Assembly (NCBI GenBank): GCA_037893225.1
Contig: JAZGUH010000103.1
Span: forward strand, 1,488,001 to 1,552,000
DNA length: 64,000 nucleotides
Direction of reading: 5' to 3'
Origin: Hippasteria phrygiana
Taxonomy: Eukaryota > Echinodermata > Asteroidea > Valvatida > Goniasteridae
The position numbers and the translations under genes were made by a program. A model generated the notes under the pieces. It made no database searches. It was not told the origin of the DNA and saw only the letters and a list, made by a program, of their open reading frames with translations. Numbering within the stretch: the stretch's first letter is position 1; the number at the start of each line of letters is the position of its first letter. This document shows, piece by piece, positions 14,501 through 29,205 of this stretch.

Positions 14501-14720
14501 ATTGACCAAATCCAGTCATTTTTACACTGATGGGTAGCTTAGATCTAGCGCAACAATTTCAGACCATCGCCAGCTTCACAGCGTTAGAACTCTTCGATAA
14601 AATTCAAACCTCGCAACACATTTCTTCCTGTGAACCCTGTGTGCGTTCTTCCGTTTACTGTATTGTAACTGCTTAACGTTTGCCACATTTTCAGATGAAC
14701 GCCCCTCCTTTCCCTGTTCA
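11600..14720. repeat. Tandem duplication of ~7 monomers, 1,637-bp spacing
   Basis: Sequence from about 11,600 to 13,080 recurs at about 13,240 to 14,720. Shared rare features at 1,637-bp spacing are the TTTGCACATG monomer, GACCACCGCC, CTGTGTACTCTG, CACAGGTATGGG and CTTCACGTTTGCC. The copies are flanked by different monomer subtypes at each end, which sets the approximate limits. Confidence 0.75.
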
Positions 14721-17700
14721 TAATTGAATGGGATATTGACCAAATCCAGCAATTTTCACACGTATGGGTAGCTTAGATCTAGCGCAAAAATTTGAGACCA
14801 TCGCCAGCTTCACAGCGTGAGAACTCTTCGAGAAAATTCAAACCTCGCAACTAATTTCTTTCTGTGAACTCTGTGTGCGTCCTTCCGTTTACTGCATTGT
14901 GACTGTTTAACGTTTGCCACATTTTCAGATGAACGCCCCTCCTTTCCCTGTTCATAATTGAATGGGATATTGACCAAATCCAGCAATTTTCACACGTATG
15001 GGTAGCTTAGATCTAGCGCAACAATTTGAGACCATCGCCAGCTTCACAGAGTTAGAACTCTTCGAGAAAATTCAAACCTCGCAACTAATTTCTTTCTGCG
15101 AACTCTGTGTGCGTTCTTCCGTTTACTGCATTGTGACTGCTTAACATTTGCCACATTTTCAGATGAACGCCCCTCCTTTCCCTGTTCATAATTGAATGGG
15201 ATATTGACCAAATCCAGCAATTTTCACACGTATGGGTAGCTTAGATCTAGCGCAACAATTTGAGACCATCGCCAGCTTCACAGCGTTAGAACTCTTCGAG
15301 AAAATTCAAACCTCGCAACTAATTTCTTTCTGTGAACTCTGTGTGCGTTCTCCCGTTTACTGCATTGTGGCTGCTTAACGTTTGCCAAATTTTCAGATGA
15401 ACGCCCCTCCTTTCCCTGTTCATAATTGAATGGTATATTGACCAAATCAAGTAATTGTTACACGTATGGGTAGCTTAGATATAGCGCAACAATTTCAGAC
15501 CATCGCCAGCTTCACAGCGTTAGAACTCTTCTAGAAAAATCAAACCTCGCATCAAATTTCTTCCTGTGAACTCTGTGTGCGTTCTTCCGTTTACTGCATT
15601 GTGACTGCTTAACGTTTGCCACATTTTCAGATGAACGCCCCTCCTTTCCCTGTTCATAATTGAATGGGATATTGACCAAATCCAGTAATTTTCACACGTA
15701 TGGGTAGCTTAGATCTAGCGCAACAATTTGAGACCATCGCCAGCTTCATAGCGTGAGAACTCTTCGAGAAAATTCAAACCTCGCAACAAATTTGTCCCAT
15801 GAACTCTGTGTGCGTTCTCCCGTTTACTGCATTGTGATTGCTTAACGTTTGCCAAATTTTCAGATGAACGCCGCTCCTTTCCCTGTTCATAATTGAATGG
15901 TATATTGACCAAATCCAGTCATTTTTACACTGATGGGTAGCTTAGATTTAGCGCAACAATTTCAGACCATCACCAGCTTCACAGCGTTAGAACTCTTCGA
16001 GAAAATTCAAACCTCGCAACTAATTTCTTTCTGTGAACTCTGTGTGCGTTCTCCCGTTTACTGCATTGTGGCTGCTTAACGTTTGCCACATTTTCAGATG
16101 TACGGCCCTCCTTTCCCTGTTCATAATTGAATGGGATATTGACCAAATCCAGTAATTTTCACACGTATGGGTAGCTTAGATCTAGCGCAACAATTTCAGA
16201 CCATCGCCAGCTTCACAGCATTAGAACTCTTCGAGAAAATTCAAACCTCGCAACAAATTTCTTTCTGTTAACTCTGTGTGCGTTCTCCCGTTTAATGCAT
16301 TGTGGCTGCTTAACGTTTGCCAAATTTTCAGATGAACGCCCCTCCTTTCCCTGTTCATAATTGAATGGGATATTGACCAAATCCAGCATTTTTCACACGT
16401 ATGGGTAGCTTAGATATAGCGCAACAATTTCAGACCATCGCCAGCTTCACAGCGTTAGAACTCTTCGAGAAAAATCAAACCTCGCATCAAATTTCTTCTT
16501 GTGAACTCTGTGTGCGTTCTTCCGTTTACTGCATTGTGGCTGCTTAACGTTTGCCACATTTTCAGATGAACGCCCCTCCTTTCCCTGTTCATAATTGAAT
16601 GGGATATTGACCAAATCCAGTAATTTTCACACGTATGGGTAGCTTAGATCTAGCGCAACAATTTGAGACCATCGCCAGCTTCATAGCGTGAGAACTCTTC
16701 GAGAAAATTCAAACCTCGCAACTAATTTCTTCCTGTGAACTCTGTGTGCGTTCTTCCGTTTACTGCATTGTGACTGCTTAACGTTTGCCACATTTTCAGA
16801 TGAACGCCCCTCCTTTCCCTGTTCATAATTGAATGGGATATTGACCAAATCCAGTAATTTTCACAGGTATGGGTAGCTTAGATCTAGCGCAACAATTTGA
16901 GACCATTGCCAGCTTCATAGCGTGAGAACTCTTCGAGAAAATTCAAACCTCGCAACAAATTTTTCCCATGAACTCTGTGTGCGTTCTCCCGTTTACTGCA
17001 TTGTGACTGCTTCACGTTTGCCAAATTTTCAGATGAACGCCCCTCCTTTCCCTGTTCATAATTGAATGGTATATTGACCAAATCCAGTCATTTTTACACT
17101 GATGGGTAGCTTAGATCTAGCGCAACAATTTCAGACCATCGCCAGCTTCACAGCGTTAGAACTCTTCGATAAAATTCAAACCTCGCAACACATTTCTTCC
17201 TGTGAACCCTGTGTGCGTTCTTCCGTTTACTGTATTGTAACTGCTTAACGTTTGCCACATTTTCAGATGAACGCCCCTCCTTTCCCTGTTCATAATTGAA
17301 TGGGATATTGACCAAATCCAGCAATTTTCACACGTATGGGTAGCTTAGATCTAGCGCAAAAATTTGAGACCATCGCCAGCTTCACAGCGTGAGAACTCTT
17401 CGAGAAAATTCAAACCTCGCAACTAATTTCTTTCTGTGAACTCTGTGTGCGTCCTTCCGTTTACTGCATTGTGACTGTTTAACGTTTGCCACATTTTCAG
17501 ATGAACGCCCCTCCTTTCCCTGTTCATAATTGAATGGGATATTGACCAAATCCAGCAATTTTCACACGTATGGGTAGCTTAGATCTAGCGCAACAATTTG
17601 AGACCATCGCCAGCTTCACAGAGTTAGAACTCTTCGAGAAAATTCAAACCTCGCAACTAATTTCTTTCTGCGAACTCTGTGTGCGTTCTTCCGTTTACTG

Positions 17701-19173
17701 CATTGTGACTGCTTAACATTTGCCACATTTTCAGATGAACGCCCCTCCTTTCCCTGTTCATAATTGAATGGGATATTGACCAAATCCAGCAATTTTCACA
17801 CGTATGGGTAGCTTAGATCTAGCGCAACAATTTGAGACCATCGCCAGCTTCACAGCGTTAGAACTCTTCGAGAAAATTCAAACCTCGCAACTAATTTCTT
17901 TCTGTGAACTCTGTGTGCGTTCTCCCGTTTACTGCATTGTGGCTGCTTAACGTTTGCCAAATTTTCAGATGAACGCCCCTCCTTTCCCTGTTCATAATTG
18001 AATGGTATATTGACCAAATCAAGTAATTGTTACACGTATGGGTAGCTTAGATATAGCGCAACAATTTCAGACCATCGCCAGCTTCACAGCGTTAGAACTC
18101 TTCTAGAAAAATCAAACCTCGCATCAAATTTCTTCCTGTGAACTCTGTGTGCGTTCTTCCGTTTACTGCATTGTGACTGCTTAACGTTTGCCACATTTTC
18201 AGATGAACGCCCCTCCTTTCCCTGTTCATAATTGAATGGGATATTGACCAAATCCAGTAATTTTCACACGTATGGGTAGCTTAGATCTAGCGCAACAATT
18301 TGAGACCATCGCCAGCTTCATAGCGTGAGAACTCTTCGAGAAAATTCAAACCTCGCAACAAATTTGTCCCATGAACTCTGTGTGCGTTCTCCCGTTTACT
18401 GCATTGTGATTGCTTAACGTTTGCCAAATTTTCAGATGAACGCCGCTCCTTTCCCTGTTCATAATTGAATGGTATATTGACCAAATCCAGTCATTTTTAC
18501 ACTGATGGGTAGCTTAGATTTAGCGCAACAATTTCAGACCATCACCAGCTTCACAGCGTTAGAACTCTTCGAGAAAATTCAAACCTCGCAACTAATTTCT
18601 TTCTGTGAACTCTGTGTGCGTTCTCCCGTTTACTGCATTGTGGCTGCTTAACGTTTGCCACATTTTCAGATGTACGGCCCTCCTTTCCCTGTTCATAATT
18701 GAATGGGATATTGACCAAATCCAGTAATTTTCACACGTATGGGTAGCTTAGATCTAGCGCAACAATTTCAGACCATCGCCAGCTTCACAGCATTAGAACT
18801 CTTCGAGAAAATTCAAACCTCGCAACAAATTTCTTTCTGTTAACTCTGTGTGCGTTCTCCCGTTTAATGCATTGTGGCTGCTTAACGTTTGCCAAATTTT
18901 CAGATGAACGCCCCTCCTTTCCCTGTTCATAATTGAATGGGATATTGACCAAATCCAGCATTTTTCACACGTATGGGTAGCTTAGATATAGCGCAACAAT
19001 TTCAGACCATCGCCAGCTTCACAGCGTTAGAACTCTTCGAGAAAAATCAAACCTCGCATCAAATTTCTTCTTGTGAACTCTGTGTGCGTTCTTCCGTTTA
19101 CTGCATTGTGGCTGCTTAACGTTTGCCACATTTTCAGATGAACGCCCCTCCTTTCCCTGTTCATAATTGAATG
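14030..19173. repeat. 11-monomer tandem duplication, 2,572-bp unit
   Basis: Two adjacent near-identical units, about 14,030-16,601 and 16,602-19,173. Private variants sit exactly 2,572 bp apart: AGCGCAAAAATTT at 14,781 and 17,353, CTTCTAGAAAAATC with its CTAG at 15,531 and 18,103, and ATGTACGGCCC near 16,098 and 18,670. I found no difference between the copies in the parts compared. After 19,173 the sequence instead resembles the 11.2-11.6 kb region (shared GAGGCCATCGCC and CAACAATTTTTTTCC). Confidence 0.85.
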
Positions 19174-21787
19174 GGATATTGACCAAATCCAGTAATTTTC
19201 ACACGTATGGGTAGCTTAGATCTAGCGCAACAATTTGAGGCCATCGCCAGCTTCATAGCGTGAGAACTCTTCGAGAAAATTCAAACCTCGCAACAATTTT
19301 TTTCCTGTGAACTCTGTGTGCGTTCTTCCGTTTACTGCATTGTGACTGCTTAACGTTTGCCACATTTTCAAATGAACGCCCCTCCTTTCCCTGTTCATAA
19401 TTGAATGGGATATTGACCAAATCCAGCACTTTTCACACGTATGGGTAGCTTAGATCTAGCGCAACAATTTGAGACCATCGCCAGCTTCACAGAGTTAGAA
19501 CTCTTCGAGAAAATTCAAACCTCGCAACAAATTTCTTCCTGTGAACTCTGTGTGCGTTCTTCCGTTTACTGTATTGTGACTGTTTAACGTTTGCCATATT
19601 TTCAGATGAACGCCCCTCCTTTCCCTGTTCATAATTGAATGGGATATTGACCAAATCCAGTAATTTGCACATGTATGGGTTGCTTAGATCTAGCGCAACA
19701 ATTTGAGACCATCGCCAGCTTCACAGCGTTAGAACTCTTCGAGAAAATTCAAACCTCGCAACTAATTTCTTCCTGTGAACTCTGTGTGCGTTCTTCCGCT
19801 TAGTGCATTGTGACTGCTTAACGTTTGCCACATTTTCAGATGAACGCCCCTCCTTTCCCTGTTCATAATTGAATGGTATATTGACCAAATCCAGTCATTT
19901 TTACACTGATGGGTAGCTTAGATTTAGCGCAACAATTTCAGACCATCACCAGCTTCACAGCGTTAGAACTCTTCGAGAAAATTCAAACCTCGCAACTAAT
20001 TTCTTTCTGTGAACTCTGTGTGCGTTCTTCCGTTTACTGCATTGTGACTGCTTAACGTTTGCCACATTTTCAGATGAACGCCCCTCTTTTCCCTGTTCAT
20101 AATTGAATGGGATATTGACCAAATCCAGTCATTTTTACACTGATGGGTAGCTTAGATTTAGCGCAACAATTTGAGACCATCGCCAGCTTCACAGAGTAAG
20201 AACTCTTCGAGAAAATTCAAACCTCGCAACAAATTTTTCCCATGAACTCTGTGTGCGTTCTCCCGTTTACTGCATTGTGACTGCTTAACGTTTGCCACAT
20301 TTTCAGATGAACGCCCCTCCTTTCCCTGTTCATAATTGAATGGGATATTGACCAAATCCAGTAATTTGCACATGTATGGGTAGCTTAGATCTAGCGCAAC
20401 AATTTGAGACCATCGCCAGCTTCACAGCGTTAGAACTCTTCGAGAAAATTCAAACCTCGCAACTAATTTCTTTCTGTGAACTCTGTGTGCGTTCTCCCGT
20501 TTACTGCATTGTGGCTGCTTAACGTTTGACAAATTTTCAGATGAACGCCCCTCCTTTCCCTGTTCATAATTGAATGGTATATTGACCAAATCAAGTAATT
20601 GTTACACGTATTGGTAGCTTAGATATAGCGCAACAATTTCAGACCATCGCCAGCTTCACAGCGTTAGAACTCTTCGAGAAAAATCAAACCTCGCATCAAA
20701 TTTCTTCCTGTGAACTCTGTGTGCGTTCTTCCGTTTACTGCATTGTGACTGCTTAACGTTTGCCACATTTTCAGATGAACGCCCCTCCTTTCCCTGTTCA
20801 TAATTGAATGGGATATTGACCAAATCCAGTAAATTTCACACGTATGGGTAGCTTAGATCTAGCGCAACAATTTGAGACCATCGCCAGCTTCATAGCGTTA
20901 GAACTCTTCGAGAAAATTCAAACCTCGCAACTAATTTCTTCCTGTGAACTTTGTGTGCGTTCTTCCGTTTACTGCATTGTGACTGCTTAACGTTTGCCAC
21001 ATTTTCAGATGAACGCCCCTCCTTTCCCTGTTCATAATTGAATGGGATATTGACCAAATCCAGTAATTTTCACACGTATGGGTAGCTTAGATATAGCGCA
21101 ACAATTTCAGACCATCGCCAGCTTCACAGCGTTAGAACTCTTCGAGAAAAATCAAACCTCACATCAAATTTCTTCCTGTGAACTCTGTGTGCGTTCTTCC
21201 GTTTACTGCATTGTGACTGCTTAACGTTTGCCAAATTTTCAGATGAACGCCCCTCCTTTCCCTGTTCATAATTGAATGGTATATTGACCAAATCCAGTGA
21301 TTTTTACACTGATGGGTAGCTTAGATTTAGCGCAACAATTTGAGACCATCGCCAGCTTCACAGAGTAAGAACTCTTCGAGAAAATTCAAACCTCGCAACA
21401 ATTTTTTCCCATGAACTCTGTGTGCGTTCTCCCGTTTACTGCATTGTGACTGCTTAACGTTTGCCACATTTTCAGATGAACGCCCCTCCTTTCCCTGTTC
21501 ATAATTGAATGGGATATTGACCAAATCCAGTACATTTCACACGTATGGGTAGCTTAGAACTAGCGCAACAATTTAAGACCATCGCCAGCTTCACAGCGTT
21601 AGAACTCTTCGAGAAAAATCAAACCTCGCATCAAATTTCTTCCTGTGAACTCTGTGTGCGTTCTTCCGTTTACTGCATTGTGACTGCTTAACGTTTGCCA
21701 CATTTTCAGATGAACGCCCCTCCTTTCCCTGTTCATAATTGAATGGGATATTGACCAAATCCAGTAAATTTCACACGTATGGGTAGC

Positions 21788-21973
21788 TTAGATATAGCGC
21801 AACAATTTAAGACCATCGCCAGCTTCATAGCGTGAGAACTCTTCGAGAAAATTCAAACCTCGCAACAAATTTTTCCCATGAACTGTGTGTGCGTTCTCCC
21901 GCTTAATGTTTGCCAAATTTTCAGATGAACGCCCCTCCTTTCCCTGTTCATAATTGAATGGTATATTGACCAA
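21788..21973. repeat. Short monomer with 18-bp internal deletion
   Basis: This monomer reads CTCCCG directly into CTTAATGTTTGCC at 21,900/21,901. Other copies have 18 extra bases there, ending in ATTGTGACTG, so the unit is about 216 bp. A single G on either side is the only possible microhomology. The deletion is not seen in the related monomers near 24,107, 25,276 or 27,146, so it is private to this copy and was not spread by later amplification. Confidence 0.85.
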
Positions 21974-24244
21974 ATCCAGTCATTTTTACACTGATGGGTA
22001 GCTTAGATTTAGCGCAACAATTTCAGACCATCACCAGCTTCACAGCGTTAGAACTCTTCGAGAAAATTCAAACCTCGCAACTAATTTCTTTCTGTGAACT
22101 CTGTGTGCGTTCTTCCGTTTACTGCATTGTGACTGCTTAACGTTTGCCACATTTTCAGATGAACGCCCCTCCTTTCCCTGTTCATAATTGAATGGGATAT
22201 TGACCAAATCCAGTAATTTTCACACGTATGGGTAGCTTAGATCTAGCGCAACAATTTGAGACCATCGCCAGCTTCACAGCTTTAGAACTCTTCGAGAAAA
22301 TTGAAACCTCGCAACTAATTTCTTCCTGTGAACTTTGTGTGCGTTCTTCCGTTTACTGCATTGTGACTGCTTAACGTTTGCCACATTTTCAGATGAACGC
22401 CCCTCCTTTCCCTGTTCATAATTGAATGGGATATTGACCAAATCCAGTAATTTTCACACGTATGGGTAGCTTAGATATAGCGCAACAATTTCAGACCATC
22501 GCCAGCTTCACAGCGTTAGAACTCTTCGAGAAAAATCAAACCTCGCATCAAATTTCTTCCTGTGAACTCTGTGTGCGTTCTTCCGTTTACTGCATTGTGA
22601 CTGCTTAACGTTTGCCACATTTTCAGATGAACGCCACTCCTTTCCCTGTTCATAATTGAATGGGATATTGACCAAATCCAGTAATTTTCACACGTATGGG
22701 TAGCTTAGATCTAGCGCAACAATTTGAGAGCATCGCCAGCTTCACAGCGTGAGAACTCTTCGAGAAAATTCAAACCTCGCAACAAATTTTTCCCATGAAC
22801 TCTGTGTGCGTTCTCCCGTTTACTGTATTGTGACTGCTTAATGTTTGCCAAATTTTCAGATGAACGCCCCTCCTTTCCCTGTTCATAATTGAATGGTATA
22901 TTGACCAAATCCAGTAATTTTTACACTGATGGGTAGCTTAGATTTAGCGGAACAATTTCAGACCATCACCAGCTTCACAGCGTTAGAACACTTCGAGAAA
23001 ATTCAAACCTCGCAACTAATTTCTTTCTGTGAACTCTGTGTGCGTTCTTCCGTTTACTGCATTGTGACTGCTTAACGTTTGCCACATTTTCAGATGAACG
23101 CACCTCCTTTCCCTGTTCATAATTGAATGGGATATTGACCAAATCTAGTAATTTTCACACGTATGGGTAGCTTAGATCTAGCGCAACAATTTGAGACCAT
23201 CGCCAGCTTCACAGAGTTAGAACTCTTCGAGAAAATTCAAACCTCGCAACTAATTTCTTTCTGTGAACTCTGTGTGCGTTCTTCCGTTTACTGCATTGTG
23301 ACTGCTTAACGTTTGCCACATTTTCAGATGAACGCCCCTCCTTTTCCTGTTCATAATTGAATGGTATATTGACCAAATCCAGTCATTTTTACACTGATGG
23401 GTAGCTTAGATTTAGCGCAACAATTTGAGACCATCGCCAGCTTCACAGAGTAAGAACTCTTCGAGAAAATTCAAACCTCGCAACAAATTTTTCCCATGAA
23501 CTCTGTGTGCGTTCTCCCGTTTACTGCATTGTGACTGCTTAACGTTTGCCACATTTTCAGATGAACGCCCCTCCTTTCCCTGTTCATAATTGAATGGGAT
23601 ATTGACCAAATCCAGTAATTTGCACATGTATGGGTAGCTTAGATCTAGCGCAACAATTTGAGACCATCGCCAGCTTCACAGCGTTAGAACTCTTCGAGAA
23701 AATTCAAACCTCGCAACTAATTTCTTTCTGTGAACTCTGTGTGCGTTCTCCCGTTTACTGCATTGTGGCTGCTTAACGTTTGCCAAATTTTCAGATGAAC
23801 GCCCCTCCTTTCCCTGTTCATAATTGAATGGTATATTGACCAAATCAAGTAATTGTTACACGTATTGGTAGCTTAGATATAGCGCAACAATTTCAGACCA
23901 TCGCCAGCTTCACAGCGTTAGAACTCTTCGAGAAAAATCAAACCTCGCATCAAATTTCTTCCTGTGAACTCTGTGTGCGTTCTTCCGTTTACTGCATTGT
24001 GACTGCTTAACGTTTGCCACATTTTCAGATGAACGCCCCTCCTTTCCCTGTTCATAATTGAATGGGATATTGACCAAATCCAGTAAATTTCACACGTATG
24101 GGTAGCTTAGATATAGCGCAACAATTTAAGACCATCGCCAGCTTCATAGCGTGAGAAGTCTTCGAGAAAATTCAAACCTCGCAACAAATTTTTCCCATGA
24201 ACTGTGTGTGCGTTCTCCCGTTTACTGCATTGTGACTGCTTAAT

Positions 24245-27200
24245 GTTTGCCAAATTTTCAGATGAACGCCCCTCCTTTCCCTGTTCATAATTGAATGGTA
24301 TATTGACCAAATCCAGTCATTTTTACACTGATGGGTAGCTTAGATTTAGCGCAACAATTTCAGACCATCACCAGCTTCACAGCGTTAGAACTCTTCGAGA
24401 AAATTCAAACCTCGCAACTAATTTCTTTCTGTGAACTCTGTGTGCGTTCTTCCGTTTACTGCATTGTGACTGCTTAACGTTTGCCACATTTTCAGATGAA
24501 CGCCCCTCCTTTCCCTGTTCATAATTGAATGGGATATTGACCAAATCCAGTAATTTTCACACGTATGGGTAGCTTAGATCTAGCGCAACAATTTGAGACC
24601 ATCGCCAGCTTCACAGAGTTAGAACTCTTCGAGAAAATTCAAACCTCGCAACTAATTTCTTTCTGTGAACTCTGTGTGCGTTCTTCCGTTTACTGCATTG
24701 TGACTGCTTAACGTTTGCCACAATTTCAGATGAACGCCCCTCCTTTCCCTGTTCATAATTGAATGGGATATTGACCAAATCCAGTAATTTGCACATGTAT
24801 GGGTAGCTTAGATCTAGCGCAACAATTTGAGACCATCGCCAGCTTCACAGCTTTAGAACTCTTCGAGAAAATTCAAACCTCGCAACTAATTTCTTCCTGT
24901 GAACTTTGTGTGCGTTCTTCCGTTTACTGCATTGTGGCTGCTTAACGTTTGCCAAATTTTCAGATGAACGCCCCTCCTTTCCCTGTTCATAATTGAATGG
25001 TATATTGACCAAATCAAGTAATTGTTACACGTATTGGTAGCTTAGATATAGCGCAACAATTTCAGACCATCGCCAGCTTCACAGCGTTAGAACTCTTCGA
25101 GAAAAATCAAACCTCGCATCAAATTTCTTCCTGTGAACTCTGTGTGCGTTCTTCCGTTTACTGCATTGTGACTGCTTAACGTTTGCCACATTTTCAGATG
25201 AACGCCCCTCCTTTCCCTGTTCATAATTGAATGGGATATTGACCAAATCCAGTAAATTTCACACGTATGGGTAGCTTAGATATAGCGCAACAATTTAAGA
25301 CCATCGCCAGCTTCATAGCGTGAGAACTCTTCGAGAAAATTCAAACCTCGCAACAAATTTTTCCCATGAACTGTGTGTGCGTTCTCCCCTTTACTGCATT
25401 GTGACTGCTTAATGTTTGCCAAATTTTCAGATGAACGCCCCTCCTTTCCCTGTTCATAATTGAATGGGATATTGACCAAATCCAGTAATTTTCACACGTA
25501 TGGGTAGCTTAGATCTAGCGCAACAATTTGAGACCATCACCAGCTTCACAGCGTTAGAACTCTTCGAGAAAATTCAAACCTCGCAACTAATTTCTTTCTG
25601 TGAACTATGTGTGCGTTCTCCCGTTTACTGCATTGTGGCTGCTTAACGTTTGCCAAATTTTCAGATGAACGCCCCTCCTTTCCCTGTTCATAATTGAATG
25701 GTATATTGACCAAATCAAGTAATTGGTACACGTATGGGTAGCTTAGATATAGCGCAACAATTTCAGACCAGCGCCAGCTTCACAGCGTTAGAACTCTTCG
25801 AGAAAAATCAAACCTCGCATCAAATTTCTTCCTGTGAACTCTGTGTGCGTTCTTCCGTTTACTGCATTGTGACTGCTTAACGTTTGCCACATTTTCAGAT
25901 GAACGCCCCTCCTTTCCCTGTTCATAATTGAATGGGATATTGACCAAATCCAGTAATTTTCACACGTATGGGTAGCTTAGATCTAGCGCAACAATTTGAG
26001 ACCATCGCCAGCTTCATAGCGTGAGAACTCTTCGAGAAAATTCGAACCTCGCAACAAATTTTTCCCATGAACTCTGTGTGCGTTCTCCCGTTTACTGCAT
26101 TGTGACTGCTTAACGTTTGCCAAATTTTCAGATGAACGCCCCTCCTTTCCCTGTTCATAATTGAATGGTATATTGACCAAATCCAGTCATTTTTACACTG
26201 ATGGGTAGCTTAGATTTAGCGCAACAATTTCAGACCATCACCAGCTTCACAGCGTTAGAACTCTTCGAGAAAATTCAAACCTCGCAACTAATTTCTTTCT
26301 GTGAACTCTGTGTGCGTTCTTCCGTTTACTGCATTGTGACTGCTTAACGTTTGCCACATTTTCAGATGAACGCCCCTCCTTTCCCTGTTCATAATTGAAT
26401 GGGATATTGACCAAATCCAGTAATTTTCACACGTATGGGTAGCTTAGATCTAGCGCAACAATTTGAGACCATCGCCAGCTTCACAGAGTTAGAACTCTTC
26501 GAGAAAATTCAAACCTCGCAACTAATTTCTTTCTGTGAACTCTGTGTGCGTTCTTCCGTTTACTGCATTGTGACTGCTTAACGTTTGCCACAATTTCAGA
26601 TGAACGCCCCTCCTTTCCCTGTTCATAATTGAATGGGATATTGACCAAATCCAGTAATTTGCACATGTATGGGTAGCTTAGATCTAGCGCAACAATTTGA
26701 GACCATCGCCAGCTTCACAGCTTTAGAACTCTTCGAGAAAATTCAAACCTCGCAACTAATTTCTTCCTGTGAACTTTGTGTGCGTTCTTCCGTTTACTGC
26801 ATTGTGGCTGCTTAACGTTTGCCAAATTTTCAGATGAACGCCCCTCCTTTCCCTGTTCATAATTGAATGGTATATTGACCAAATCAAGTAATTGTTACAC
26901 GTATTGGTAGCTTAGATATAGCGCAACAATTTCAGACCATCGCCAGCTTCACAGCGTTAGAACTCTTCGAGAAAAATCAAACCTCGCATCAAATTTCTTC
27001 CTGTGAACTCTGTGTGCGTTCTTCCGTTTACTGCATTGTGACTGCTTAACGTTTGCCACATTTTCAGATGAACGCCCCTCCTTTCCCTGTTCATAATTGA
27101 ATGGGATATTGACCAAATCCAGTAAATTTCACACGTATGGGTAGCTTAGATATAGCGCAACAATTTAAGACCATCGCCAGCTTCATAGCGTGAGAACTCT

Positions 27201-29205
27201 TCGAGAAAATTCAAACCTCGCAACAAATTTTTCCCATGAACTGTGTGTGCGTTCTCCCCTTTACTGCATTGTGACTGCTTAATGTTTGCCAAATTTTCAG
27301 ATGAACGCCCCTCCTTTCCCTGTTCATAATTGAATGGGATATTGACCAAATCCAGTAATTTTCACACGTATGGGTAGCTTAGATCTAGCGCAACAATTTG
27401 AGACCATCACCAGCTTCACAGCGTTAGAACTCTTCGAGAAAATTCAAACCTCGCAACTAATTTCTTTCTGTGAACTATGTGTGCGTTCTCCCGTTTACTG
27501 CATTGTGGCTGCTTAACGTTTGCCAAATTTTCAGATGAACGCCCCTCCTTTCCCTGTTCATAATTGAATGGTATATTGACCAAATCAAGTAATTGGTACA
27601 CGTATGGGTAGCTTAGATATAGCGCAACAATTTCAGACCAGCGCCAGCTTCACAGCGTTAGAACTCTTCGAGAAAAATCAAACCTCGCATCAAATTTCTT
27701 CCTGTGAACTCTGTGTGCGTTCTTCCGTTTACTGCATTGTGACTGCTTAACGTTTGCCACATTTTCAGATGAACGCCCCTCCTTTCCCTGTTCATAATTG
27801 AATGGGATATTGACCAAATCCAGTAATTTTCACACGTATGGGTAGCTTAGATCTAGCGCAACAATTTGAGACCATCGCCAGCTTCATAGCGTGAGAACTC
27901 TTCGAGAAAATTCGAACCTCGCAACAAATTTTTCCCATGAACTCTGTGTGCGTTCTCCCGTTTACTGCATTGTGACTGCTTAACGTTTGCTAAATTTTCA
28001 GATGAACGCCCCTCCTTTCCCTGTTCATAATTGAATGGTATATTGACCAAATCCAGTCATTTTTACACTGATGGGTAGCTTAGATTTAGCGCAACAATTT
28101 CAGACCATCACCAGCTTCACAGCGTTAGAACTCTTCGAGAAAATTCAAACCTCGCAACTAATTTCTTTCTGTGAACTCTGTGTGCGTTCTTCCGTTTACT
28201 GCATTGTGACTGCTTAACGTTTGCCACATTTTCAGATGAACGCCCCTCCTTTCCCTGTTCATAATTGAATGGGATATTGACCAAATCCAGTAATTTTCAC
28301 ACGTATGGGTAGCTTAGATCTAGCGCAACAATTTGAGACCATCGCCAGCTTCACAGAGTTAGAACTCTTCGAGAAAATTCAAACCTCGCAACTAATTTCT
28401 TTCTGTGAACTCTGTGTGCGTTCTTCCGTTTACTGCATTGTGACTGCTTAACGTTTGCCACAATTTCAGATGAACGCCCCTCCTTTCCCTGTTCATAATT
28501 GAATGGGATATTGACCAAATCCAGTAATTTGCACATGTATGGGTAGCTTAGATCTAGCGCAACAATTTGAGACCATCGCCAGCTTCACAGCTTTAGAACT
28601 CTTCGAGAAAATTCAAACCTCGCAACTAATTTCTTCCTGTGAACTTTGTGTGCGTTCTTCCGTTTACTGCATTGTGGCTGCTTAACGTTTGCCAAATTTT
28701 AAGATGAACGCCCCTCCTTTCCCTGTTCATAATTGAATGGTATATTGACCAAATCAAGTAATTGTTACACGTATTGGTAGCTTAGATATAGCGCAACAAT
28801 TTCAGACCATCGCCAGCTTCACAGCGTTAGAACTCTTCGAGAAAAATCAAACCTCGCATCAAATTTCTTCCTGTGAACTCTGTGTGCGTTCTTCCGTTTA
28901 CTGCATTGTGACTGCTTAACGTTTGCCACATTTTCAGATGAACGCCCCTCCTTTCCCTGTTCATAATTGAATGGGATATTGACCAAATCCAGTAAATTTC
29001 ACACGTATGGGTAGCTTAGATATAGCGCAACAATTGAAGACCATCGCCAGCTTCATAGCGTGAGAACTCTTCGAGAAAATTCAAACCTCGCAACAAATTT
29101 TTCCCATGAACTGTGTGTGCGTTCTCCCCTTTACTGCATTGTGACTGCTTAATGTTTGCCAAATTTTCAGATGAACGCCCCTCCTTTCCCTGTTCATAAT
29201 TGAAT
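24245..29205. repeat. 8-monomer higher-order repeat, 1,870-bp unit, ~2.7 copies
   Basis: Three consecutive copies at 1,870-bp spacing: about 24,245-26,114, 26,115-27,984, and a partial 27,985-29,205. Each copy carries in the same order the CACAATTTCAG monomer, the TTTGCACATG junction, GCTTTAG, GTATTGGTAGC, AAATTTCACACG with TTTAAGACC, GTGAACTATG, GGTACACG with ACCAGCGCC, and TTCGAACC. The copies are almost identical; one visible change is TTTGCTAAATT near 27,988 against TTTGCCAAATT. Eight times 233.75 gives 1,870. Confidence 0.85.

Noticed and set aside
26025..26060. Box B match in the variant with GAGGTTCGAATTTT on the minus strand
   Set aside because: Only the GGTTCGA part fits, the final CC is missing, and no box A lies at the right distance on that strand.
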